Source of the DNA: Pseudomonadota bacterium
GTDB lineage: Bacteria > Myxococcota_A > Polyangia > Polyangiales > Polyangiaceae
DNA length: 19,687 bases
Reading direction: 5' to 3'
Assembly: GCA_023418705.1 (NCBI GenBank)
Contig: JAEZYZ010000508.1
Span: forward strand, 1-19,687
Shown: positions 1 through 7,300 of the stretch, one piece after another
Numbering within the stretch: position 1 is the stretch's first letter
Layout of the letters: every line of letters begins with the position of its first letter
Translations under genes and position numbers: made by a program
Notes under the pieces: generated by a model
What the model saw: only the letters and a program-made list of their open reading frames with translations
What the model was told of the DNA's origin: nothing
The model's database searches: none

Positions 1-312
1 GCCAAGGGCCGCGCGAGCTCCTCTGTCGGCCGACGCAGCGTGGCGCCCCCCGGGGCGCCGCGCGCGCTTTGAGCGGTCGAACTGGAAACGTTTATCCACG
101 GCCGAATACAACGGTGTCACCCAAGCCACCCACACATTTTCTCGTCTGTTAGAGGGAACCTGGTGCAAACCACGGTGTCTCGTGTGCGTGTGCGCGACGG
201 ACCCTGCCCGAGGGCTCATCGCACGCGCCCAGCCGGATCCCGGTTGACGCTTCGAATTGGTTTAAAGTACAATCACACTGTAATTCAGACGCAAATTTTC
301 GGGGAGAGTGCA
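1..312. other. Non-coding leader region upstream of the first gene
   Basis: No convincing gene is seen here. Reading frame 1 is open from base 1 to a TGA at 70-72 and could be the last 23 codons of a gene entering from the left, but nothing supports that beyond the open frame. A GC-rich perfect dyad (8-base arms 42-49 and 52-59) follows that frame's end region and could be a hairpin, without a T-run. Base composition drops sharply at about 240-300, where the promoter for the first gene lies. Confidence 0.6.
244..273 (+). promoter_or_regulatory. Sigma-70-type promoter of the first operon
   Basis: A -35 box TTGACG (244-249) is separated by 18 bases from a -10 box TACAAT (268-273). Each box matches five of six bases of the consensus, and the AT-rich spacer stands out in GC-rich DNA. 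The start of transcription would fall near 280, leaving a leader of about 33 bases before the ATG at 313. Because the promoter lies inside the longer open frame that begins at 163, it also argues that translation starts at 313. Confidence 0.75.
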
Positions 313-582
313 ATGGCCCGCTCAGTAAAAGTCGCGTTCGCCGCATTGGCGTTGGGAATGACCGCTTTCGTTGTTGCGCCGAACAGCTTCGCCCAGGCGG
401 CGGCCAGCGAAGAAGGTGGGGACGGCTACGGCTACGAGTTTGACGACGACCCGCTGAACGCCGGCGGCTTCGGTCCGAACGATGCGACCATCCGCGTTCG
501 TCCCAAGGCGGCTCGGACGACCCTCATTCGTCCCCGCACCTCGTTCGTCCCCGAGATGCTCAAGTCCGTGGAGAACATCTAA
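313..582 (+). CDS. Small secreted/periplasmic protein of unknown function
   Basis: This 89-residue protein has a clear Sec signal peptide: basic start (MARSVK), hydrophobic core at about 7-22 and a likely cleavage after AQA at 27-29. The mature chain is about 60 residues. It has an acidic Gly/Tyr-rich head (GDGYGYEFDDDP, 37-47), then a basic Arg/Pro segment (IRVRPKAARTTLIRPR, 60-75) and the tail FVPEMLKSVENI. It has no cysteine and no membrane segment after the signal. The start at 313 is chosen because GGGGAGAG (301-308) precedes it and the promoter lies between 244 and 273; the longer frame from 163 is not needed. It leads the transcript into the FHA/TonB-like gene 104 bases later, so it probably acts with that envelope protein. 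I do not recognise the family. A counterpart of a small Glt/Nfs periplasmic component such as GltF is possible but unproven. Confidence 0.75.
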   Translation: MARSVKVAFAALALGMTAFVVAPNSFAQAAASEEGGDGYGYEFDDDPLNAGGFGPNDATIRVRPKAARTTLIRPRTSFVPEMLKSVENI

Positions 583-686
583 CCCGAATCAGATTTTGAG
601 CTTCCCGGTGGAGGCGTCCCGTCGGCGCGAGCGCGACGCGGCCCGAACCGAGACGCCGCGAAAGCAAGCAAGGAAAGACGACTAGC

Positions 687-2741
687 ATGGCAAAGGCTGT
701 TCTCACGTTCGCCCTGTATCAGCACGATGCGTTCCAGCGCCGGGAGACCGTCGCGCAGGACATCGTCAAGGTCGGCAAGGATCCGAAGAGCCACCTGCGC
801 GTGGACGATGAGCTGGCGTCCCGCATGCACGCGGTGATCGAAGTCGCCGGTCCCGACGACATCACGTTGATCGACCTTGGCAACGAGCCGGGCACCATGG
901 TCAACGGGGCTCGCATCAACAAGTGCAAGCTGCACGTCGGCGACCAGGTTCAGATCGGCGCCACGAAGGTCGTCTTGGAGAGCGCGGACGCAGCCGGTGC
1001 GGTGGCGCAGCCGCCGGCTCCCGTCGCTGCGGCCGCTCCGGTGTCGGCGCCTCCGATGCCGCAGGCTCCCGTGGCGTCCAACCCGTTCGCGGGCAGCTCG
1101 AACCCCTTCGCTGCGAGCTCGAACCCCTTCGCGGCCGCGGCCGCCTCGAACCCCTTCGCCGGGGCACCCGCCGGCAACCCGTTCCCGGCTCAGGCGCCGA
1201 GCCCCTTCGGTGGTGGCCACGGCGCGGTCCCCGACGATGCGCCGCCCGGCACCTACACCTACACGCTCGTCAAGAGCGGCCCCGACGTCAGCCCCGACGA
1301 GGTGGAGCTGCCCCACGTGCAGGCCGTCGAGGTCATGATCCTGTGGGGCACGAACGTGCTGCACGTCTCGCACCTGACGCCCCCGCGTAACTTCTACGTC
1401 GGCGAGGAGCAGGGGAAGAACTTCGCGTGCGACTTCTTCATCCCCTCGGAGAAGCTCGGGACCACGCGCATGCCGATCGTGCTCGGCGATCGAATGAACG
1501 TGACGTTGGTGCTCCCGCCCGGCGCAAAGGGCTTCGTGGAGTTCCCGGGGCAGCCGCGCATGACCGTGGACGAAGCGCGCACGCGAGCGCAGCCCAGCGC
1601 CGAGGTGAGCGGTGGCCACCAAATGTCGCTGCCCGGCGGCGCCAAGGCGCGCGTCGAGGTGCAGGGCTTCGTGTTCCAGATCGCCGCCGTCAACGCCGGC
1701 AAGCCGGTGCAGAAAGGCGTCGCCGCCGGCATGGACTGGTCGGTCGCGATGTACTTCGGCCTGTCGTTCCTCGCGCACGCCGGCATCATCGCGGCGATGG
1801 CGTTCTTCGTCCCGCCGCTCGGGCTGACCGACGACGAGGACATCGACAAGGATCAGCTCTATCTGATCCAGCAGTACCTCAACGCCGCGGCCGAGCGCGA
1901 GCAGGAGGAAAAGGAGACCGAGCAGGTCACCGAGGACAACGCCGACAACAAGGAAGGTGGAACGGGTACGCGCGCCAAGGGCGAAGAAGGCTCGATGGGC
2001 AACCCCACCACCAAGGCGACGAACAAGCGCTACGCGGTGCAGGGCCCCAAGGACAACCCCGATCCGCACATCGCCCGCCAGGCTGCGCTGCGTGAAGCTC
2101 AGGAGTTCGGCATGATCGGCCTGCTGAACACGGGCGCGGCCGGCGATCCAAACGCACCGACGGCGCCCTGGGGTCGCGACACCTCGCTCGGCATGGACGA
2201 GATGAGCGCTCGCGGCAACATGTGGGGCGATGAGATTGGCGACGCCTTCGGCGCCGGCGGCCTCGGTCTGTCGGGCATCGGTGAAGGTGGCGGTGGTCGC
2301 GGCGAGGGTATCGGCCTCGGCAGCATCGGAACGCTGGGGCACGGCGCCGGCACCGGCACGGGCCAGGGCTTCGGCTCCGGTCACGGCCGTCTGGGCGGCT
2401 CCCACAAGACCCGGGCACCGAAGGTGCGCATGGGCGCCACCCAGGTGAGCGGGCGTCTGCCTCCCGAGGTCATTCAGCGCATCGTGCGGCAGAACTACGG
2501 CCGCTTCCGCATGTGCTACGAGCAGGGCCTCGCCAAGAACCCGAACCTCGAAGGGCGCGTGGCGGTTCGCTTCGTCATCGGCCGCGACGGGTCGGTCTCG
2601 AACGTCTCCAATGGCGGGTCCGACATCCCGGATAGCGGGGTCGTGCAGTGCGTCATCCGCGCCTACTACGGCCTGAGCTTCCCGCAGCCCGAAGGCGGCA
2701 TCGTGACGGTCGTCTACCCGATCATGTTCTCGCCGGGCTGA
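687..2741 (+). CDS. FHA - TM - TonB-like inner-membrane protein of the GltG/PglI, NfsG, AgmX family
   Basis: This 684-residue protein probably spans the inner membrane once, as a link between cytoplasmic signalling and an envelope machine. An N-terminal FHA (phosphothreonine-binding) domain at about 25-98 shows VGKD, SRMH (45-48) and MVNG (71-74). Next come a Pro/Ala linker with NPF repeats (131-174) and a beta-rich domain at about 190-340. One membrane helix lies at about 352-377, containing the TonB-like FLAHAG. Then follow an acidic coiled segment (383-425), a Gly-rich stretch (521-572) and a C-terminal TonB-like domain (588-684) of the AgmX/PglI tail family. That domain has RMCYEQGL and VVQCV, whose cysteines (610, 655) may form a disulfide. 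The FHA end would be cytoplasmic and the tail periplasmic. AGGAAAG sits 9 bases before the ATG. In M. xanthus, relatives serve A-motility (GltG/PglI, GltJ/AgmX) or spore-coat assembly (NfsG). FHA at the N-terminus favours the GltG/NfsG type over GltJ. Family is secure; the exact orthologue is not. Confidence 0.9.
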   Translation: MAKAVLTFALYQHDAFQRRETVAQDIVKVGKDPKSHLRVDDELASRMHAVIEVAGPDDITLIDLGNEPGTMVNGARINKCKLHVGDQVQIGATKVVLESADAAGAVAQPPAPVAAAAPVSAPPMPQAPVASNPFAGSSNPFAASSNPFAAAAASNPFAGAPAGNPFPAQAPSPFGGGHGAVPDDAPPGTYTYTLVKSGPDVSPDEVELPHVQAVEVMILWGTNVLHVSHLTPPRNFYVGEEQGKNFACDFFIPSEKLGTTRMPIVLGDRMNVTLVLPPGAKGFVEFPGQPRMTVDEARTRAQPSAEVSGGHQMSLPGGAKARVEVQGFVFQIAAVNAGKPVQKGVAAGMDWSVAMYFGLSFLAHAGIIAAMAFFVPPLGLTDDEDIDKDQLYLIQQYLNAAAEREQEEKETEQVTEDNADNKEGGTGTRAKGEEGSMGNPTTKATNKRYAVQGPKDNPDPHIARQAALREAQEFGMIGLLNTGAAGDPNAPTAPWGRDTSLGMDEMSARGNMWGDEIGDAFGAGGLGLSGIGEGGGGRGEGIGLGSIGTLGHGAGTGTGQGFGSGHGRLGGSHKTRAPKVRMGATQVSGRLPPEVIQRIVRQNYGRFRMCYEQGLAKNPNLEGRVAVRFVIGRDGSVSNVSNGGSDIPDSGVVQCVIRAYYGLSFPQPEGGIVTVVYPIMFSPG
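1077..1208 (+). repeat. NPF-motif repeat in the cytoplasmic linker
   Basis: Residues 131-174 of the FHA/TonB-like protein carry five NPF motifs (132, 139, 146, 155, 164) and a sixth degenerate SPF (172), spaced 7 to 9 residues apart in Ser/Ala/Gly/Pro sequence. At DNA level a 13-base unit (TCGAACCCCTTCG) recurs, so the array probably grew by slippage or unequal crossing-over. Regularly spaced identical short motifs in a disordered linker suggest a multivalent docking site, but no partner is known from the sequence. Confidence 0.85.
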
Positions 2742-2764
2742 CGGGAGAGCCCTCCTTGGCCCCA

Positions 2765-2809
2765 CGCAACGCGCGACCTGCCCACGGCGGGTCGCGCGTT
2801 GCGGCTTTT
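2765..2809 (+). terminator. Rho-independent terminator after the FHA/TonB-like gene
   Basis: The arms at 2765-2778 and 2790-2803 are perfectly complementary over 14 bases. The pairing continues inward through one G-U wobble to an 18-bp stem closed by a three-base loop (2783-2785). A TTTT run follows at 2806-2809. It lies 23 bases after the stop codon, so the first transcript probably carries only the small secreted protein and the FHA/TonB-like protein. Confidence 0.85.
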
Positions 2810-2994
2810 GTCCTACCGCTCGCGCAGGCGCTCAGGGTCTCGCCGACCCGATGTGATGAATCATGAGCGATCCGCGCACCCATGCGGCCAGGCTGCCTCG
2901 GGTGTCGAAGCAGCACCCGACGTACGCCGCAAAAAGGGCTGGCCGAGTGAGGAAAAGATCAAAGAATCCGAGCACCACAATGATGCGAAGCGCC

Positions 2995-3024
2995 TTTACT
3001 TCGCGGGTGGCGTCCGCCTATGCT
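2995..3024 (+). promoter_or_regulatory. Possible sigma-70 promoter for the TPR lipoprotein gene
   Basis: A TTTACT (2995-3000) and a TATGCT (3019-3024) are separated by 18 bases, each matching four of six consensus bases. This is the best pair I can see in the gap, but it is weak and would leave a leader of about 165 bases. A promoter somewhere in this gap is expected because of the strong terminator upstream. Confidence 0.25.
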
Positions 3025-3197
3025 CGGGCCCCCGTTTTGGTGACCGTGAACTATCGTAAACGTGAATCGGGGGCCACTCGCGGCGCCGACGCGCCCACCG
3101 CTTGTGGTGTGTTCAGTCACGTTTTCCGCTCCGTAAACAACCATCGACCGTGCCGATTCGCTCCCGGAAGGGACCCAGAAATGAGGGTGAGCTGGCA

Positions 3198-4130
3198 ATG
3201 AAACTGCGCAGCATGAGCAAAGCCATCACGTGTGCAGCCGGACTGGCGGCGGCTCTCGCCGTCAGCGCCTGCAGCCGTGATCACATCGAGGCCATCAACC
3301 TGGCCAACGAGGGCGACCAGTCCCTCAAGGTCAACGTGGAGGGCGCCATTCAGAAGTACGAACAGGCGCTTCAGCTGGATCCGACCAATCATCGGATCCT
3401 GTGGAAGCTGGCGGTGGCGTACGAGAAGAAGGAAGACTGGGACAAGATGGCGTCGACCTTGGCGCGGGCCGTCCAGGTCGCGCCGGACTTCGCCAACTAC
3501 TGGTTCAAGCGCGGCTATGCCCTGGTGAAGCAGGCGGAGGCCGGCAACAAGGATGCGTACCAGGAAGCCAAGGAGCCTTTGAAGAAGTGCATCGAAAAGG
3601 ATCCGAACCTGGCGGAATGCTATCACTTCCTGGGAGAGGCTCAGCTGTGGAGCGAGGACACACAGGACGCCCTGGCCAACTACACCAAAGCCATCGAGCA
3701 TGATCCGACGAAGGCTTACTTCTATCCGCCACTCGCCGATACGTACATCACGTTGAAGTTCTATGACGAGGCGCACAAGGTTCTCCAAGAGGGAACGCGG
3801 GTGCTGCAGCCGGGCGAGGAAGGCGTGAACAACTCCCTCTACGGCATGTACGTCCTGATGTTCCAGGTCTCGCAGGCCAAGGACGACAAGGCTGGAATGG
3901 TCGCAGCAATGGAGAAGGCGCAAGAGGTGGCTGGCGACAAGCATCCGGAGATCGCGTTCAACCTCGGCAGCACCTACGCGGTCATGGACCCTCCGCAGAA
4001 GGAGAAGGCCGTGCGCCTGCTGAGCTCCTTCAGCAAGCGAGCGTGCCGCGGCGCGAACGCGAACAAGTTCAAAGAGCAGTGTGAGACCAGCTCGACCTTG
4101 ATCCAGCAGCTGGGCGGCAAGGTCAATTGA
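3198..4130 (+). CDS. TPR-repeat lipoprotein, GltE/AglT-like
   Basis: This 310-residue protein begins with a lipoprotein signal: basic start, hydrophobic core, and lipobox VSAC with the lipidated cysteine at 25. Ser and Arg follow; the lack of Asp at +2 fits outer-membrane sorting. The mature part is almost all TPR repeats, for example at about 46-64 (AIQKYEQALQLDPTN), 67-97, 101-137, 141-171 and 175-206, followed by less regular helices to the end. Cysteines at 131/141 and 283/295 could form disulfides in the periplasm. The ATG at 3198 is chosen because a GAGGG element (3183-3187) precedes it and the signal peptide starts there; the frame is open further upstream to 3102. It is followed by the giant TPR gene after 178 bases with no obvious terminator, so the two are probably co-expressed. 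A periplasmic TPR lipoprotein beside FHA/TonB-like and giant TPR genes matches GltE/AglT or NfsE of M. xanthus. That is inference from context and architecture. Confidence 0.87.
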   Translation: MKLRSMSKAITCAAGLAAALAVSACSRDHIEAINLANEGDQSLKVNVEGAIQKYEQALQLDPTNHRILWKLAVAYEKKEDWDKMASTLARAVQVAPDFANYWFKRGYALVKQAEAGNKDAYQEAKEPLKKCIEKDPNLAECYHFLGEAQLWSEDTQDALANYTKAIEHDPTKAYFYPPLADTYITLKFYDEAHKVLQEGTRVLQPGEEGVNNSLYGMYVLMFQVSQAKDDKAGMVAAMEKAQEVAGDKHPEIAFNLGSTYAVMDPPQKEKAVRLLSSFSKRACRGANANKFKEQCETSSTLIQQLGGKVN

Positions 4131-4206
4131 GCCAAGGCGGGGGAGGCGGACCCGGCGCGACGCGCTCGGAGCCGGGGAAGCCTCACCCTACAGTCAGCTT
4201 AGTCTG

Positions 4207-4222
4207 GGCACCCAAGGGTGCC
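4207..4222. promoter_or_regulatory. 16-base perfect palindrome upstream of the giant TPR gene
   Basis: Two 7-base arms (GGCACCC and GGGTGCC) flank a two-base AA centre, so the 16 bases are perfectly self-complementary except for the centre. It lies 86 bases before the giant gene's ATG in the 178-base gap after the lipoprotein gene. The short loop and lack of a T-run argue against a terminator; an operator for a dimeric regulator is possible. No sigma-54 -24/-12 element was found in this gap. Confidence 0.35.
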
Positions 4223-4308
4223 GCAAAATCCACGGTTCGGTTTTCGAGGCGGGTCCGACTGGGTCGGGCCCGCACGAGCGGCATGGCCCGCAATCAGCCT
4301 GAGGAAGC

Positions 4309-7300
4309 ATGGATCTAGAGCAGCGTCTAAATCACCTGGAACGCCACCACGACTGGCACGGCCTCGCCGAGGCGCTCGAACAGGGATTGGCCAGTACCGA
4401 GGAGCCGGCGGCTCAGGCGGAGCTTCACCTTCGATTGGGGCGTCTTCTCCACTCTCGCTTCCTTCAAGGCGTCAAAGCGCTCAAGCACTTCCAGGACGCC
4501 TACAAGCTGAACCCGAGCCTGGTCGACGCGCTGGCCGAAGCGCGCAGCATCTACTGGGAGCTCGGCAAGCTCAACATGGTCCAGAAGCTGCTGGAGCTGC
4601 AGCTCAAGGCCACCAGTGATCCGGCGCGCGCCGCCAGCCTGTACCGCGAGCTCGGGGACGTGCTGTTCGACCAGGGCGATTACGACCGCGCGACCGAGGC
4701 CTACGCGAAGGCGCTGCAGAACAGCAACGGCGAGCCCGCCGATCTCGGCCAGCTGCTGGAGGACGTGCAGATCGGCTCGGAGGAGTGGCAGGAGCGCATC
4801 GGGCTTTTGTTGCGCGCCGGCCACGAGTCGCGCGACGCGACCCAAAAGGTGGTGGCCTTTCTGCGCGCCGCGCGCATCGCGCGCCGCTACGCCCCCGAAG
4901 AGGTCGAGGGTATCCTCGCCCAGGCCTACGGCGCCGATCCGAGCAGCGTCGTGGCGGCCGCGCTGTACGAGGGCATGTTGGTCGACGCCGAGCGCACCGA
5001 CACGATCTTGGAGACGCAGCGCTCGGTGGTGGAGTCGGCCGGTGACGCCGGCAAGCGGGCCGAGGCGCTGTTCCGTTTCGGGGTGCGCTGGGCCCTGCGG
5101 CACCAAAATCCGGAGCTCGGGGCGCAGCTGCTCGAAGAGGCGCTGAAGCTCGATCCGAGCCGCGAGGCGGCGTTCGTGTACCTGCGCGACATCTACGGGA
5201 CGCGCGGCGGCAACTGGGCCCACGTGGTGGAGCTGGCGAGCGAGATCGCCGAGCAGTCCAATGACGGGCGGGCTCGAGCCTACCTGCTGGCGAACGCCGG
5301 GCTCATCGCCTGGCGGGAGCTCGGCGATTTGATCAAGGCGAAGGGGTACTTCGAGCGGCTCGGGGAGGTCGACGCCGCCCACCCCGCGCTGCAGGCGTTC
5401 GAAGCGCAGATTGGCCAGCGCCTTTCGGCCGCTCCGGCGGCGGCACCTGCCCCCGTCGAAGCGCCCGTCGCCGCGGCACCCGAGCCGGAGGCTGAACCAG
5501 AGCCAGAGCCAGAGCCGCAGGCGGCACCGCCGGCTCCGACCCCCGTGCCGAGCGTTCCTCCGGTGGCCGTGGACGAAGCCAAGGTCGCCGAGCTCCGCGC
5601 GCAGCTCGAGCAGCAGGAGGGGGCCAAGCGCTACCACGAGTACGTCAAGACACTGGTGGCACTGGCGGACGAGCTGGCCGACCCCGTGGAGAAGGTCGAG
5701 CTTTATTCGAAGGCCGCCGATCTCTACGTCAACAAGTTCGTCAATCAAGCCGAGGCCGTTCGGGCCTACGAGAAGGTGCTGGAGTTCGATCCCACCAACG
5801 TCGGGGCGATCGAGTACCTGCGCCAGATGTACGAGAAGCGGCGCGACTGGGAGAAGCTGATTCAGCTGAACACCTCCCAAGCCGAGCGGCTCGAGCCAGG
5901 TCTCGAGCGGACGGCGGCGCTGAAGGAGATCGCGCTGCTCGCGACCGAGCGCGTCAAGAAGCCGGACGTGTGCATCGAGCTCTGGGCGACCGTGCTTCAG
6001 AGCGATCCGGACGACCTGGACGCACTGAACTCGCTGGCTCAGCTCTACGAGCGGGCGCGCGACTACGAGAAGCTCGCGGACGTGCTCGAGCGGCTCGCCG
6101 AGCTCACCTACGAGACGAAGGACAAGATCGACGTCCTGAACAAGCTCGGCCAGGTCACCGGCGATCGACTCAAGGACGACGCCCGCGCCGTCGAGGCGTA
6201 CCGGACCCTGCTCACCCTGCAGCCGGACGATCGGCGCGCCCAGGAGCAGCTCAAGAAGCGCTACGTGACGCTCGGGCGCTGGGACGATCTGGAGCTCTTC
6301 TACGCCGAGACGGGGAAGTGGGATGAGTTCATCCGCGTGCTCGAGAGCAACGAGTCGCGGACCGAGGACATCACGCAGCGCATCAGCATGCTGATGAAGG
6401 TCGCCGAGCTGTGGATGACCCAGAAGGGCAAGCCCGATCGCGCAGCGCGCGCTTACGAGAAGGTGCTCGGGCTCGACGAGAACAACCTGGCGGCGGCAGA
6501 GCGCCTGATCCCGATCTACGCGAGCGGCAACAACCCGCGCGGGTTGAGCGGTGCCATCGAGGTCAAGCTCAACCACGTCCAGGAACCGGTGGAGCGGCTC
6601 GAGCTCTTGCGCGAGGTCGCGGGACTCTACGAAGCGCGTATCAACGACAAGGCGAAGGCGTTCGAGCGGTACCTGGCCGCCTTCGAGCTCTCGCCCGCCG
6701 ACGAGCAGTCGCAGACCGACGTCGAGCGCGCCGCCCAGCTCACCGGGCGTTGGGACGACCTGGTGGAGGCCTACCGCGCGGCGGTGGACCGCTCCGAGCA
6801 GGAGGGCGACCTGGGCGCCGTCGGCTCGTTGAGACTGCGCCTCGGCCGGGTGCTGGTCGAAGAGGTTGGTCGGGTGGACGAGGCGCTGCGCGAGTACCGC
6901 GCCGTCTCGGAGACCGAGCCGGAAGATCCGACGGCGCTCGAGGCGCTCGAGAAGCTCTACCGGCAAACGGAACGCTGGCGGGACCTGCTCGACGTGTATT
7001 CGAAGAAGCTCGCGCTCGCCGTCGACCCGATCGAGCGCAAGGGCATCCTGTACGAGATCGCCGGCCTCTACGAGCAGCGGCTCGCCGAGCCCGCGTCTGC
7101 GATCGAGACGTACCGCGCCGTGCTCGACGACGACCCGGCCGACGCGGTGGCGCTCGAGGCGCTGGACCGGCTGTACCAGCAGACGGCCGACTGGCAGCCG
7201 TACGCAGACGTGCTGCGCCAGCGCATCGAGCTGGACGTCAGCGAAACCGAGCTGGTGGATCTGAAGTTCCGTCTGGCGAGCACCCAGTATCGCTACCTGG

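Larger units (their letters stand above)
2742..3197. other. Intergenic region between the FHA/TonB-like gene and the TPR lipoprotein gene
   Basis: These 456 bases hold the terminator of the upstream gene (2765-2809) and then about 390 bases without a credible gene. The short open frames on both strands lack ribosome sites and have no recognisable protein features. The part after 2950 is less GC-rich than the flanking genes and probably holds the promoter of the lipoprotein/giant TPR genes. Two CGTGAA copies (3045-3050 and 3060-3065) are seen, of unknown meaning. Confidence 0.6.

Noticed and set aside
163..312. N-terminal extension of the small secreted protein to 163
   Set aside because: The likely promoter (244-273) lies inside it, and the ATG at 313 has a ribosome site and begins a signal peptide.
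579..2765. Reverse-strand open frame of 728 codons opposite the FHA/TonB-like gene
   Set aside because: The plus strand has FHA, membrane and TonB-like domains with a good ribosome site. The reverse product is His/Arg/Asp-rich low-complexity sequence typical of shadow frames.
2863..3201. Short plus-strand open frames in the 2742-3197 gap
   Set aside because: No ribosome sites, basic low-complexity products and overlap with the lipoprotein start; no support for a gene.
4131..4308. Sigma-54 (-24/-12) promoter before the giant gene
   Set aside because: The palindrome contains GGCAC and GC-like words, but no GG-N10-GC spacing with the right flanks could be found.
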